Assembly (NCBI GenBank): GCA_948468315.1
Contig: CAOKHL010000001.1
Span: forward strand, 62,001-126,000
Reading direction: 5' to 3'
DNA from: an uncultured Eubacteriales bacterium
GTDB lineage: Bacteria > Bacillota > Clostridia > TANB77 > CAG-508
DNA: 64,000 nt
Part shown: in pieces, positions 27,810 to 36,066 of the stretch
How positions within the stretch are numbered: the stretch's first letter is position 1
Layout: every line of letters starts with the position of its first letter
Notes under the pieces: model-generated
Database searches by the model: none
The model's input: only the letters and a program-made list of their open reading frames with translations
What the model was told of the DNA's origin: nothing
Made by a program: the position numbers and the translations under genes

Positions 27810-29081
27810 GTGATTATTTCGAAAAAAGCAAAAAAAATAGCAATAATATTTTTATTAATTATAACAATAACAATTTGTTCAAAATTTATTATTTTAAAAT
27901 CAACACAAAAAATAAGTTTAAAATCAGAAAAAACTGTTACCTTAACACAACAAATTAATAATATTTCTTATGTAGAAAGCAGTGACCAAAAACAAGTTCC
28001 AGTACCAAAAGGTTATACAGTATCAAAAATAAAAGAAGAAACATCTGTAAATGGTGGATTTGTTATATATGAAGGAGATGTTGACTGGAGTAACATAGAA
28101 TTACTAGCTCAAAATGCAACAAATGTCTTAACAGATAATATAGAAAGCACTGAAAACAAACAATTAGAAAAAGAAAAATTACACATACAATCAAAATATA
28201 ATCAATATGTGTGGGTACCAATTGATGAACAAGAAGTAAAAAATATATATGGTATTGATAATAATGGAAAATTATGGGGAAAACTTTATGAATATAATAT
28301 AGAAGGAAGAACTCCAAAAGATTGGACAGAAAAGAATGGAAAAATAAGTGTCACAACACTCAATAAGTATTTTGAACCAGGTCTAGGATATGGAGCAAAT
28401 GCAGAAGTAATTGACGAAATAACATTAGATTTAAAGCTACACATGAATAGAGAAGAACTTACAAGAGAATTGGAACAAAGTTATTATGAAACAATAAAAA
28501 GTATAAAAAAATATGGAGGATTTTATATAGGTAGGTATGAAACAGGAATATTAGAAAATGAAGCAGTAATAAGAAGAATGAATGAAAATCTAACAGAACA
28601 GAATTGGGCTCAAATGTACCAAAAAGCAAAGAAAATAAAAGGAGAAAAAGACAATGTAAAAACGTCAATGATATGGAATACACTATGGGATTATACAATA
28701 GAATGGCTTGTAAATACTGAAAGTAAATCATATGAAACAATTTGTCGTTCAGATTCTTGGGGAAATTATATGAATTCATCATTTAGTTATTATACAGACA
28801 TTGAAGCAAATATAGATAAAAAAGAAAAAGGAAGTAGTAAATCAAAAGTAATACCTTCAGGAAGTGCTGATTATACAAAAGCCAATAATATTTATGATAT
28901 GGCAGGAAATGTAAACGAATTAACACTTGGAGGTTATAGTCATTATTTTGTATTTAGAGGAGGATGTTATAGTTCTTTATCAGAAAAAGAAAAATCATGT
29001 GCATACAGAAGTTATCAAAATATAAACAATGAAAGTGAAAAAGAAAAGACAGGAAGTAGAGCAATACTTCTATTAAAATAA
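27810..29081 (+). CDS. Secreted FGE/sulfatase-modifying-factor-like protein of the pilus locus
   Basis: About 423 residues. A TM/signal segment (IAIIFLLIITITICSKFII) is followed by an extracellular part. The C-terminal half shows FGE-like fold motifs: GGFYIGRYETG near residue 235, NNIYDMAGNVNELT near 365, VFRGGCYSS and the closing GSRAIL. It lacks evidence for FGE copper/Cys catalysis, so it is more likely a structural or ligand-binding relative (C-type-lectin-like). The start is odd: GTG 27810 overlaps the AAGGAG, and an ATT at 27816 would be at ideal spacing and give [M]SKKAKK, like the next gene's MSKKVKK. Confidence 0.65.
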   Translation: MIISKKAKKIAIIFLLIITITICSKFIILKSTQKISLKSEKTVTLTQQINNISYVESSDQKQVPVPKGYTVSKIKEETSVNGGFVIYEGDVDWSNIELLAQNATNVLTDNIESTENKQLEKEKLHIQSKYNQYVWVPIDEQEVKNIYGIDNNGKLWGKLYEYNIEGRTPKDWTEKNGKISVTTLNKYFEPGLGYGANAEVIDEITLDLKLHMNREELTRELEQSYYETIKSIKKYGGFYIGRYETGILENEAVIRRMNENLTEQNWAQMYQKAKKIKGEKDNVKTSMIWNTLWDYTIEWLVNTESKSYETICRSDSWGNYMNSSFSYYTDIEANIDKKEKGSSKSKVIPSGSADYTKANNIYDMAGNVNELTLGGYSHYFVFRGGCYSSLSEKEKSCAYRSYQNINNESEKEKTGSRAILLLK

Positions 29082-29095
29082 TGTAATAATTATAG

Positions 29096-29150
29096 AAAGG
29101 AGATTTTTAGTTAGTAATAAATAAAAAACTATACTAACCTAATCTAAAAA
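29096..29150 (+). promoter_or_regulatory. Shine-Dalgarno separated from start by a hairpin
   Basis: AAAGGAGA (29096-29103) is 47 nt before the ATG. GTTAGTA (29110-29116) pairs with TACTAAC (29132-29138), extendable by TTA/TAA across a bulged C, shortening the effective distance to roughly 11 nt. Confidence 0.45.
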
Positions 29151-31673
29151 ATGAGTAAAAAAGTAAAAAATATAATATTAATAACAATAATATTTTCCGC
29201 AACAATTATTATTCAAGGAAATCTTGTAAAAAGTATATCAACAAATATAGAAAATGAACCAATATTTACTTTATATAAAGAAGATGGAGAAACATTTAAT
29301 CCAATAGAAGGAACAAAGTTTGTAATAACAGATTTAGAAGGAAAAAATGTTATAGGAACAGATGGAAAAGTTGTTGGAGATTTAGAAAATATAGAAGGAA
29401 TAGACTATTATGTACTTACTACTGATAAAAAAGGGTATATAAAAGCAAATTTGCCCAAAGGATTATATAAAGCTATAGAAATATATGCAAAAGAGGGATA
29501 TATTTTAGAACAAGAAGAGAAAAATAGAACATATTATTTTGAAATTGGATTGCAAGACTTTGATATAAATGATTGGATACAAGGTGTTAGAGGCTATTCA
29601 TGGAATTATATAAATTCAAGTATTGGAAATAAAAAAGGCGGTATTATTGCAGTTGGTTCAATATCTGAGTATGAACCTGAAGTCACAGGAGGATTTTATA
29701 ATGGAATAGATTTAAATTCAGATGGAATAATTGATGAAATATCAGAAGGAGAAAATGATGGAATAATTATTTCATATGACGAAAATGGGAATTATTTATG
29801 GTCAGAAACTTTTGGAGGAATTTATGATGATTGCTGTAAACAAATAATTCAAACAAAAGATGGAGGATATGTTGTAATAGGATATATATCAAGTCCAGTA
29901 ATATATTTAAATGGAAAAATTATAACAGATTTGTCTAAATCAAATTATAATGTTGCAAATAAAGATGGTTTTATATTAAAAATTAATGAAAATGGAGAAT
30001 ATGAATGGGGAACAAGAATAGGTGGAACCTTAGATGATGAAATAGTGAAAGTCATGGAAGTGGATGATGGGAATATCTACATTATAGGTAATTTTCAAAG
30101 TGATATGTTGAATTTATATGAATATAATTCGAATTATAAAGTTGTAAATAATCTAAAAAATAAAGGGGAAGTAAATTCTTTTATAGCTTCATATTCAGTA
30201 ACAGGAAAACATAATTGGAGTAAAGGAATAACAGGAGATAATTATATTGATATATGTGATATAACACAAGTAGAAAACAATATAGCAGTAGCAGTTAATT
30301 ATAAGGGAACAGCAAATTTAGACCAAAATAAATGTAACTCAAGTTATTTACCAGATTATGAAAATGCTATAATAATCAATTATTCCATGGAAGGTAGACT
30401 AAATTGGTTTTATGATATGTATTCTGCACAATCTAACATGTATTCAAATTATAAATATATAAGAGCTAATTCAATAACTAAAACCAAAAATAATGATTTA
30501 ATTGTAGCAATTTCATATACAGATGTTGTAAAAGGAAGAGAAGATGAGACAAGTGAATATTCTACAATTTGTAAAAGTGGAATTAATGGAATAGTTTCAA
30601 ATTTAATAGTTTTATCAAGTAAAGGTAAATTTATAAAAGATCTTTATAAACTAAATTCACAAATTCCAGGATATATGGAAAATTCAGTAATGGTTTTTAA
30701 TGATGTGACATCTACATCTAATAATGAAATATTATTAGGAGGATATTATTATTCAAATAGAGAGATTGATGTTGATAAAGATGGTTCTTATCAAGAAAAA
30801 TATGATTTTAAATGTTCAAGTGGATTAAGTTCAAATGGTTTTATTATTAAATTAGATTTAAATGGAATTGTTAATTTCTCTGATTGTATGAATGGAAATA
30901 ATGCAAAGGTATATGCATCAAGTCAAATTGTTAGTGTTAATGAAAGTAAAGATGGAAAAATAGTAGCAGGAGGAAATTTTTTCTGGAACACATTAACAAC
31001 TAAAAATTTTTACAATAGACATTCGGGAAAAGATATGTCTAAAGAATATTATTTAACCAAAGTAGGAAATGTAGATGGTTTTGTTTTTTATGAGACTGAA
31101 AATGTAGAAATATTGAAACCAGAAAAAATTACTGTAAATAATTATAAGAAAAAATTTAATATAACAACACAAGTAAACACACATGAAGAAACTGATGATA
31201 AAGGAAATCAAATACAAGTAAAAGGAGGAAAGATATCAGGAGAATATAACCAAATAATTAATGGAACCCAATACAATGAAGATGGAATTCATTATGTAGA
31301 AACAGTCAAATATGATGAAACATCTACAAAAGAAATAACAATTACACCAGAAAAAGGTTATAAGGTAGCAAAGATACTTTTAAATAATGAGGAATATAAT
31401 GATTTTACAGTAGATGATAATGGTAATATAATTTTACCTGTATTTACAAATGTAAGAAATAATATTCATATAGAAGTAGAATTTTGTAAAATTATATTAA
31501 GTTTGTCAGAATTGCCACTTACAGGAAGCAAAAGCACAATAAAATTAGATTTAATTGCTGGGATTTTCATATGTATAGGAATATACCTGATAAACTATGC
31601 AACCTACAATAAAGGTACTGTTAGACCTGAAAAAGTAAAAGTCACAATTAACAGAGAAAAAGGAGGAAAATGA
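29151..31673 (+). CDS. LPxTG-anchored surface adhesin with beta-propeller-like repeats
   Basis: An 840-residue surface protein. Signal peptide at 1-30; SpaA/prealbumin-like domain ~37-125 (FTLYKEDGETFNPIEGTKF, GLYKAIEIYAKEGYIL); then repeated blocks of the SBBP-like type (GGIIAVGSIS, DGIIISYDENGNYLWSETFG, GGYVVIGYIS, DGFILKINENGEYEWGTRIG), likely a beta-propeller to about 620; a Bacteroides-type beta domain near 700-780; and the sorting signal LPLTG, a hydrophobic segment and a basic tail. Probably the tip or minor pilin attached by the sortase encoded two genes downstream. Its stop overlaps the next start. Confidence 0.8.
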   Translation: MSKKVKNIILITIIFSATIIIQGNLVKSISTNIENEPIFTLYKEDGETFNPIEGTKFVITDLEGKNVIGTDGKVVGDLENIEGIDYYVLTTDKKGYIKANLPKGLYKAIEIYAKEGYILEQEEKNRTYYFEIGLQDFDINDWIQGVRGYSWNYINSSIGNKKGGIIAVGSISEYEPEVTGGFYNGIDLNSDGIIDEISEGENDGIIISYDENGNYLWSETFGGIYDDCCKQIIQTKDGGYVVIGYISSPVIYLNGKIITDLSKSNYNVANKDGFILKINENGEYEWGTRIGGTLDDEIVKVMEVDDGNIYIIGNFQSDMLNLYEYNSNYKVVNNLKNKGEVNSFIASYSVTGKHNWSKGITGDNYIDICDITQVENNIAVAVNYKGTANLDQNKCNSSYLPDYENAIIINYSMEGRLNWFYDMYSAQSNMYSNYKYIRANSITKTKNNDLIVAISYTDVVKGREDETSEYSTICKSGINGIVSNLIVLSSKGKFIKDLYKLNSQIPGYMENSVMVFNDVTSTSNNEILLGGYYYSNREIDVDKDGSYQEKYDFKCSSGLSSNGFIIKLDLNGIVNFSDCMNGNNAKVYASSQIVSVNESKDGKIVAGGNFFWNTLTTKNFYNRHSGKDMSKEYYLTKVGNVDGFVFYETENVEILKPEKITVNNYKKKFNITTQVNTHEETDDKGNQIQVKGGKISGEYNQIINGTQYNEDGIHYVETVKYDETSTKEITITPEKGYKVAKILLNNEEYNDFTVDDNGNIILPVFTNVRNNIHIEVEFCKIILSLSELPLTGSKSTIKLDLIAGIFICIGIYLINYATYNKGTVRPEKVKVTINREKGGK

Positions 31674-33238
31674 ATAAGAAAAAAATTTTATCAATAGGTT
31701 TAATTTTAGTTTTTATTTTATCAATAATTAATTTAAATCAAATAAGTTATGCAAAAATTACACAAACACAAGACAAAGGAAATATAAATGTTTCAAATAT
31801 AGAAGAAGGAGTAAATGTTTATTTATATAAAATAGCAACAATGGAATATGATTATGTATCTAACCAACCAAAAGAAGGTTATAATTGGGAAAGTACAATA
31901 AAAAATTGGATAGATACAAATTATCCAAGTTATTCAAATACAGAAAACTTTTATAAAGAAGTTGAAAGCAATTCAGAAGAAGCTAAAAGATTTTATGATG
32001 AATTAACATCAGCAATTAAAGATGGAGAAATAGATGTTTCTGTATATAAAGAAGCTAAATCTAAAGGTACTCCAAAATATCCTGTAACAACAGAAAATTT
32101 AAAAGGTAATGCTAAATTTTCAGAAGTAGATATGGGAACATATTTAGTAATAATTGAAAATGGATATATGGTTTATACACCTTCAGTAGTAAATGTAATT
32201 CCAACCTTCAATGCAGAAACAAAAGATTGGATTTTAGAAGACAAAAATGTTGTAATAAAAGCAACTAATCCATCAATAACAAAAACAATTACTGATGAAG
32301 AGAAAAAAGTTGATAATTTTAGTACAATAGATGAAATAACTTATACAATAAAGGCTGATATACCAAAATATTTAGAAAATAGTTTGTCTAAAAAATATTA
32401 TATAAGTGATATACTAGATAAATCATTAACTATAAATGAAGAAACTTTAACAATATATGGTTTAAAAACAGGAAATGAACCAGAATCAATATCTGGATAT
32501 ACAATAAGTTTTAATACTGAAAGACCTGATAGCTTAGATTTTGTAACTTTTTTAATAGATTTTGATTATAGCAAAATTAGTTCATATGAAACAATTAAAA
32601 TTGTTTATAAAGCAAAATTAAGTCAAAATAGTGATCTAGTCTTGGGAACAGAAGGAAATAATAATTATGCATATTTAAGTTATTCAAATAATCCATATTC
32701 TAGGACAAGTATTCAAACTCAAAGTACAGAGAAAATAACTGTATATACTTATGGATTAGAAATAAAATCAGTAGACAAAGATGATACTAATACTCCTTTA
32801 CCAGGAAGTGAATATTCTATATCTGATGAAGAAGGGAATGATTTATACTTTATAAAAGAAGCAGATGGAGAATATTATTTAGCAAAACAAGAAGACGAAG
32901 GAGCAACAACTAAATTAGCTGTTGACGAAAATGGTAATTTAAATATAAAAGGGTTAGATGAAGGAAATTATGTAATTAGACAAACAAAAGCTCCAGATGG
33001 ATATAATATATCTTCTAAATCTTATGAAATAGAACTTATAGATAGTGATTTAGATGGAGAATTAGATGATGATTATAATTTATTATTTTATAATACAAAG
33101 GGATTTATATTACCTACAACAGGAGGTAGAGGAATAGTTGCTTTAGTATGTAGTGGAATAATATTAATTGGCATAGGTATTTTACTTTTAGTATCTATAA
33201 ATAAAAAGAAGAAGATTTTAAAAAATAAAAATATGTAA
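31670..33238 (+). CDS. Isopeptide-forming major pilin (LPxTG)
   Basis: A 522-residue Gram-positive pilin. Signal peptide; N-terminal region with KGNINVSNIEEGVNVYLYKI; YTPSVVNVIPTFN resembling the pilin-motif strand; an isopeptide D2 domain (NPSITKTITDEEKKVDNFST...YTIKADIPKYL); a SpaA-like C-terminal domain (LEIKSVDKDD, LPGSEYSISDEEG, GNYVIRQTKAPDGY); sorting signal LPTTGG, TM and Lys-rich tail. The ATG overlaps the adhesin stop. It is probably polymerised into the pilus shaft by the class C sortase. Confidence 0.88.
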   Translation: MNKKKILSIGLILVFILSIINLNQISYAKITQTQDKGNINVSNIEEGVNVYLYKIATMEYDYVSNQPKEGYNWESTIKNWIDTNYPSYSNTENFYKEVESNSEEAKRFYDELTSAIKDGEIDVSVYKEAKSKGTPKYPVTTENLKGNAKFSEVDMGTYLVIIENGYMVYTPSVVNVIPTFNAETKDWILEDKNVVIKATNPSITKTITDEEKKVDNFSTIDEITYTIKADIPKYLENSLSKKYYISDILDKSLTINEETLTIYGLKTGNEPESISGYTISFNTERPDSLDFVTFLIDFDYSKISSYETIKIVYKAKLSQNSDLVLGTEGNNNYAYLSYSNNPYSRTSIQTQSTEKITVYTYGLEIKSVDKDDTNTPLPGSEYSISDEEGNDLYFIKEADGEYYLAKQEDEGATTKLAVDENGNLNIKGLDEGNYVIRQTKAPDGYNISSKSYEIELIDSDLDGELDDDYNLLFYNTKGFILPTTGGRGIVALVCSGIILIGIGILLLVSINKKKKILKNKNM

Positions 33239-33326
33239 AATATTTTTATTAAATTAAAGAAGAGTAGGTTGTATAGTTTATCAGATATAAAAGGTTTATA
33301 GATAAATCCTTAACAAAAATCTAAAT

Positions 33327-34193
33327 ATGTACAAAAAAGGTTTTATGTTGAATCAAAAATATTATATTATTTCATTATTTTTTATAATTATAGGAACATC
33401 TATAATTTTATATCCAAAAGTAAGTAATTATTTAGAAAACAAGAATTATATTCAAATTATCAAAGAATACAAAGAAGATGTCTCTAATATGAACATGAAT
33501 AATAAAGAAAAAGAATATGAAAATGCAAGAAAATATAATGAAAAAATATCCCAAGAAAAAATTGGTTATATTAATTATGAAAAAGATACTAATAAGTATG
33601 AAGAAATATTAAATATAGATGGTAATGGAATAATGGCATATATTGAAATTCCTAAAATATCATGTTATTTACCAATATATCATGATACAAAAGATGAAAT
33701 AATGAAAAAAGGAATAGGTCATCTAAAAAACACCTCATTACCTGTTGGAGGCAAGTCTAATCATTCTGTTTTAACAGGACATACGGGACTTCTAAAAGCA
33801 GAGCTTTTTACTAGAATAAATGAATTAGAATTAAAAGATTATTTTTATATTTATACATTAGGAGAAAAATTAATTTACGAAATATATCAAATCAAAGTAG
33901 TATTACCAACAGAAGTCGAAGATTTACAAATTGTTGATGGAAAAGATTTAGTAACATTAGTTACTTGTACACCTTATGGTATAAATACACATAGATTATT
34001 AGTTCAGGGGGAGAGAATTGAAACTTTTGAAAGTGAAAAAGAAGAAAAAAATTATGATATAATAGAAGAAAAGAATAAAAATAGTAAAAATAACAATTAT
34101 TATTTAATAGGAAGTATATGTAGTTTAATAATTCTTTTTTGTTGCATTTTATTTAATTACGTAGTAAAATACATAAAGAAATTAAGACAATAG
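33327..34193 (+). CDS. Class C (pilin-polymerising) sortase
   Basis: A 288-residue protein. TM helices at ~10-32 and ~255-278, and a catalytic domain with IEIPKISCYLPIYHDT (lid/entry region), the His in SVLTGHTG, the Cys in TLVTCTPYG and the Arg in NTHRLLVQGER. The order and the C-terminal TM mark class C sortases that link pilins through Lys. It follows the two LPxTG proteins and ends the locus. No housekeeping sortase A is in the window. Confidence 0.93.
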   Translation: MYKKGFMLNQKYYIISLFFIIIGTSIILYPKVSNYLENKNYIQIIKEYKEDVSNMNMNNKEKEYENARKYNEKISQEKIGYINYEKDTNKYEEILNIDGNGIMAYIEIPKISCYLPIYHDTKDEIMKKGIGHLKNTSLPVGGKSNHSVLTGHTGLLKAELFTRINELELKDYFYIYTLGEKLIYEIYQIKVVLPTEVEDLQIVDGKDLVTLVTCTPYGINTHRLLVQGERIETFESEKEEKNYDIIEEKNKNSKNNNYYLIGSICSLIILFCCILFNYVVKYIKKLRQ

Positions 34194-34210
34194 AAAGGAT
34201 GTATTTTATT

Positions 34211-34981
34211 ATGAATATTTTGGCAGTAGGAGATATAGTTGGGCAAATCGGAATAAAAGAGCTTCAAAAAAAACTTCAAAAAATAAAGCAAGAATATAAT
34301 GTTGATTTCGTTATAGTAAATGGTGAAAATGCAGCAGAAGGAATGGGAATTACAGAAAAAAACTTTAAGGACATATTATCGGCAGGAGCAGATTGTGTAA
34401 CAATGGGCAATCATACATGGGGAAAAAAGGAAATATTTAATTTTATAGATAATCCAAAATTGATAAGGCCAGCAAATTATCCAGAAGGAGTATGTGGAAA
34501 AGGTTATAATATTTATAATTGTAAGAATAAGAAAATAGCTGTAATAAATGCAATTGGAAGAGCAGAAATAAATATCATGACAGATAATCCATTTACAGTG
34601 ACTAAGAAAATTGTCCAAAATATAAAAAATGAAGCAGATATTATAATTCTTGATTTTCATGCTGAAGCAACAGCAGAGAAAAAAGCTATGGGATATAATC
34701 TAGATGGAGAAATAACAGCTATGTTTGGAACACATACACATGTTCAAACAGCAGATGAACAAATTTTAGAAAAAGGAACAGGTTTTATTACAGATATAGG
34801 AATGACTGGTCCAAAAAATTCAGTTATAGGAATGGATAAAGAGGCAGCATTAAAGAGATTTATAACATCATTACCAGAGAAATACAGAATAGCAACAGGT
34901 GATGCTATATTCAATAGTGTATTGTTTGAAATAAACGATGAGACTAATAAGGTAGAAAAAATTGTAAGAATTAATAATTAG
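34211..34981 (+). CDS. ymdB: YmdB-type 2',3'-cAMP phosphodiesterase
   Basis: About 256 residues from ATG 34211; the in-frame ATG at 34199 abuts AGAAAGG and is less likely. Motifs of the TIGR00282 metallophosphoesterases: ILAVGDIVGQIG, VNGENAAEGMGIT, VTMGNHTWGKKEI, DFHAEATAEKKAMG, GTHTHVQTADE and DIGMTGPKNSVIGM. YmdB cleaves 2',3'-cyclic nucleotides with a di-iron centre and affects biofilm and sporulation decisions in Bacillus. Confidence 0.93.
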   Translation: MNILAVGDIVGQIGIKELQKKLQKIKQEYNVDFVIVNGENAAEGMGITEKNFKDILSAGADCVTMGNHTWGKKEIFNFIDNPKLIRPANYPEGVCGKGYNIYNCKNKKIAVINAIGRAEINIMTDNPFTVTKKIVQNIKNEADIIILDFHAEATAEKKAMGYNLDGEITAMFGTHTHVQTADEQILEKGTGFITDIGMTGPKNSVIGMDKEAALKRFITSLPEKYRIATGDAIFNSVLFEINDETNKVEKIVRINN

Positions 34982-35003
34982 TTGAAATGCATTTGCAAAA
35001 TAC

Positions 35004-35032
35004 TTGATAAAGTAAATAATTTATGATAAAAT
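35004..35032 (+). promoter_or_regulatory. Promoter of the type III antitoxin RNA
   Basis: TTGATA (35004-35009), 17-bp spacer, TAAAAT (35027-35032), placing transcription start near 35040, just before the repeats. Confidence 0.55.
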
Positions 35033-35070
35033 AAATATAATAAAATAAGTACAGTAAAAGTACTAAAAAA

Positions 35071-35177
35071 GCGGTGTTCCCCACCAAATAAGAGGGAGTG
35101 GAAAAAGCGGTGTTCCCCACCAAATAAGAGGGAGTGGAAAAAGCGGTGTTCCCCACCAATAAGAGGGAGTGGAAAAA
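35071..35177 (+). ncRNA. ToxI-like antitoxin RNA, three 36-nt tandem repeats
   Basis: Units start at 35071 and 35107 (36 nt each, identical) and 35143 (35 nt, one A missing). Each unit has GGTG...CACC and a loop TTCCC that can pair with the later GGGA, allowing an H-type pseudoknot as in known ToxI RNAs. Direct contact between units without spacers, a downstream hairpin and a ToxN/AbiQ gene make this a type III antitoxin, not a CRISPR array. Confidence 0.85.
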
Positions 35178-35222
35178 GGAAAAGAGGGCTTCCTAAATTA
35201 GTTTAGGTTGTCCTCTTTATAA
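35178..35222 (+). terminator. Attenuating terminator between antitoxin repeats and toxin
   Basis: AAAGAGG...CCTAAA pairs with TTTAGG...CCTCTTT (interrupted stem, ~35182-35218), ending TTTAT. In type III systems such a leaky terminator sets the RNA:toxin ratio. Confidence 0.7.
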
Positions 35223-35250
35223 TTTAATATTTAGGAGAAAAATAGTAATT

Positions 35251-35748
35251 ATGGATAGAAATTATAATTTAGTAACAGTTAGTAGTAGATATTGTGAGTA
35301 TTTAAGAAAATATGATTATAGAGTTAGCTATAACTCAAATGAGAAAAATACAAGACCATTTGTAGGAGTTCTTTTTGAGATTAATGAATATAAATATTTT
35401 GCACCACTTTCTTCTCCAAAGCCGAAACATTTAACAATGAAAAACAATATAGATTTTTATAAAATAGATGGAGGCAAACTTGGTGCAGTGAATTTTAATA
35501 ATATGATACCAATACCTAATGGTGAGTTCCAGTGTATTGATATAAATTTATCTTGTAGTACTAAAAAAGAAAAAATGTATCAAGATTTATTAAGAGACCA
35601 ATTACATTGGTTAAATCGTTATGGAAAAAGCTTGAGAGAAAAAGCAAAAAAATTATATTTAAAAAGAATACAAAATAAGTTAAAGTCAAGTATTGCAAAT
35701 AGATGTTGTGATTTTATATTATTAGAAGAAAAATGTAATAATTATTAA
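35251..35748 (+). CDS. toxN: Type III toxin-antitoxin endoribonuclease, ToxN/AbiQ family
   Basis: A 165-residue protein with the ToxN/AbiQ pattern: a start with YNLVTVSSRYCEYLRKYDYR, then RPFVGVLFEINEYKYFAPLS, SPKPKHL, DGGKLGAVNFNNMIPIP, and the C-terminal FILLEEK element shared by the family. ToxN is a kinetically slow endoribonuclease held inactive by its repeat RNA; these systems give phage abortive infection and plasmid maintenance. Length (~165-175) fits. It is preceded by AGGAG and by the 36-nt repeat RNA. A palindromic repeat element begins just after it. Confidence 0.88.
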   Translation: MDRNYNLVTVSSRYCEYLRKYDYRVSYNSNEKNTRPFVGVLFEINEYKYFAPLSSPKPKHLTMKNNIDFYKIDGGKLGAVNFNNMIPIPNGEFQCIDINLSCSTKKEKMYQDLLRDQLHWLNRYGKSLREKAKKLYLKRIQNKLKSSIANRCCDFILLEEKCNNY

Positions 35749-35763
35749 AATAAGTTTAAAATA

Positions 35764-35958
35764 GTTACAATTCACAGTTATGAAAGTTTCATATATATTA
35801 AAATTCCGTTCCTTACTGGTCGGGCAAACATTCCAAAGAAGAATATATGTAAATTAAAATTGGTGCTATAAATTACTGTTTAAAGTAAGAGAGCCCTCCC
35901 AAGCTGCGCGTCACTGCATTTTAATATATATGAAACTTTCATAACTGTGAATTGTAAC
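35764..35958. repeat. 195-bp MITE-like palindromic element, copy 2
   Basis: Terminal inverted repeats 35764-35804 and 35918-35958 are perfect over 41 bp. The core matches copy 1 (CGTTCCTTACTGGTCGGGCA and CCCTCCCAAGCTGCGCGTCA). Where copy 2 differs from copy 1 in one arm, the other arm carries the matching change. It fills much of the 318-bp toxN-pyk gap. Confidence 0.87.
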
Positions 35959-35997
35959 ATAAAATCAAACTTTATGCTAAATTTTTTGTCAAAACTA

Positions 35998-36027
35998 TTG
36001 AATATTCCCCCCAACTTATGCTATAAT
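35998..36027 (+). promoter_or_regulatory. Promoter of pyk
   Basis: TTGAAT (35998-36003), 18-bp spacer, TATAAT (36022-36027), 40 bp before the start, close to the edge of the repeat element. Confidence 0.6.
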
Positions 36028-36066
36028 ACTCCAAGTTGTAAATTTAAAAGGAGGAATTTTAAAGAA

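Noticed and set aside
34971-35159. Minus-strand ORF with GNTAFSTPSYLV repeats
   Set aside because: It is the translation of the 36-nt antitoxin RNA repeats on the opposite strand; no ribosome binding site supports it.
35071-35177. CRISPR array
   Set aside because: Repeats are directly adjacent without spacers, there are only three, and no cas genes are present; a ToxN-like toxin follows.
35947-36066. N-terminal extension of pyruvate kinase
   Set aside because: It overlaps the repeat element and promoter; the Shine-Dalgarno and conserved start are at 36067.
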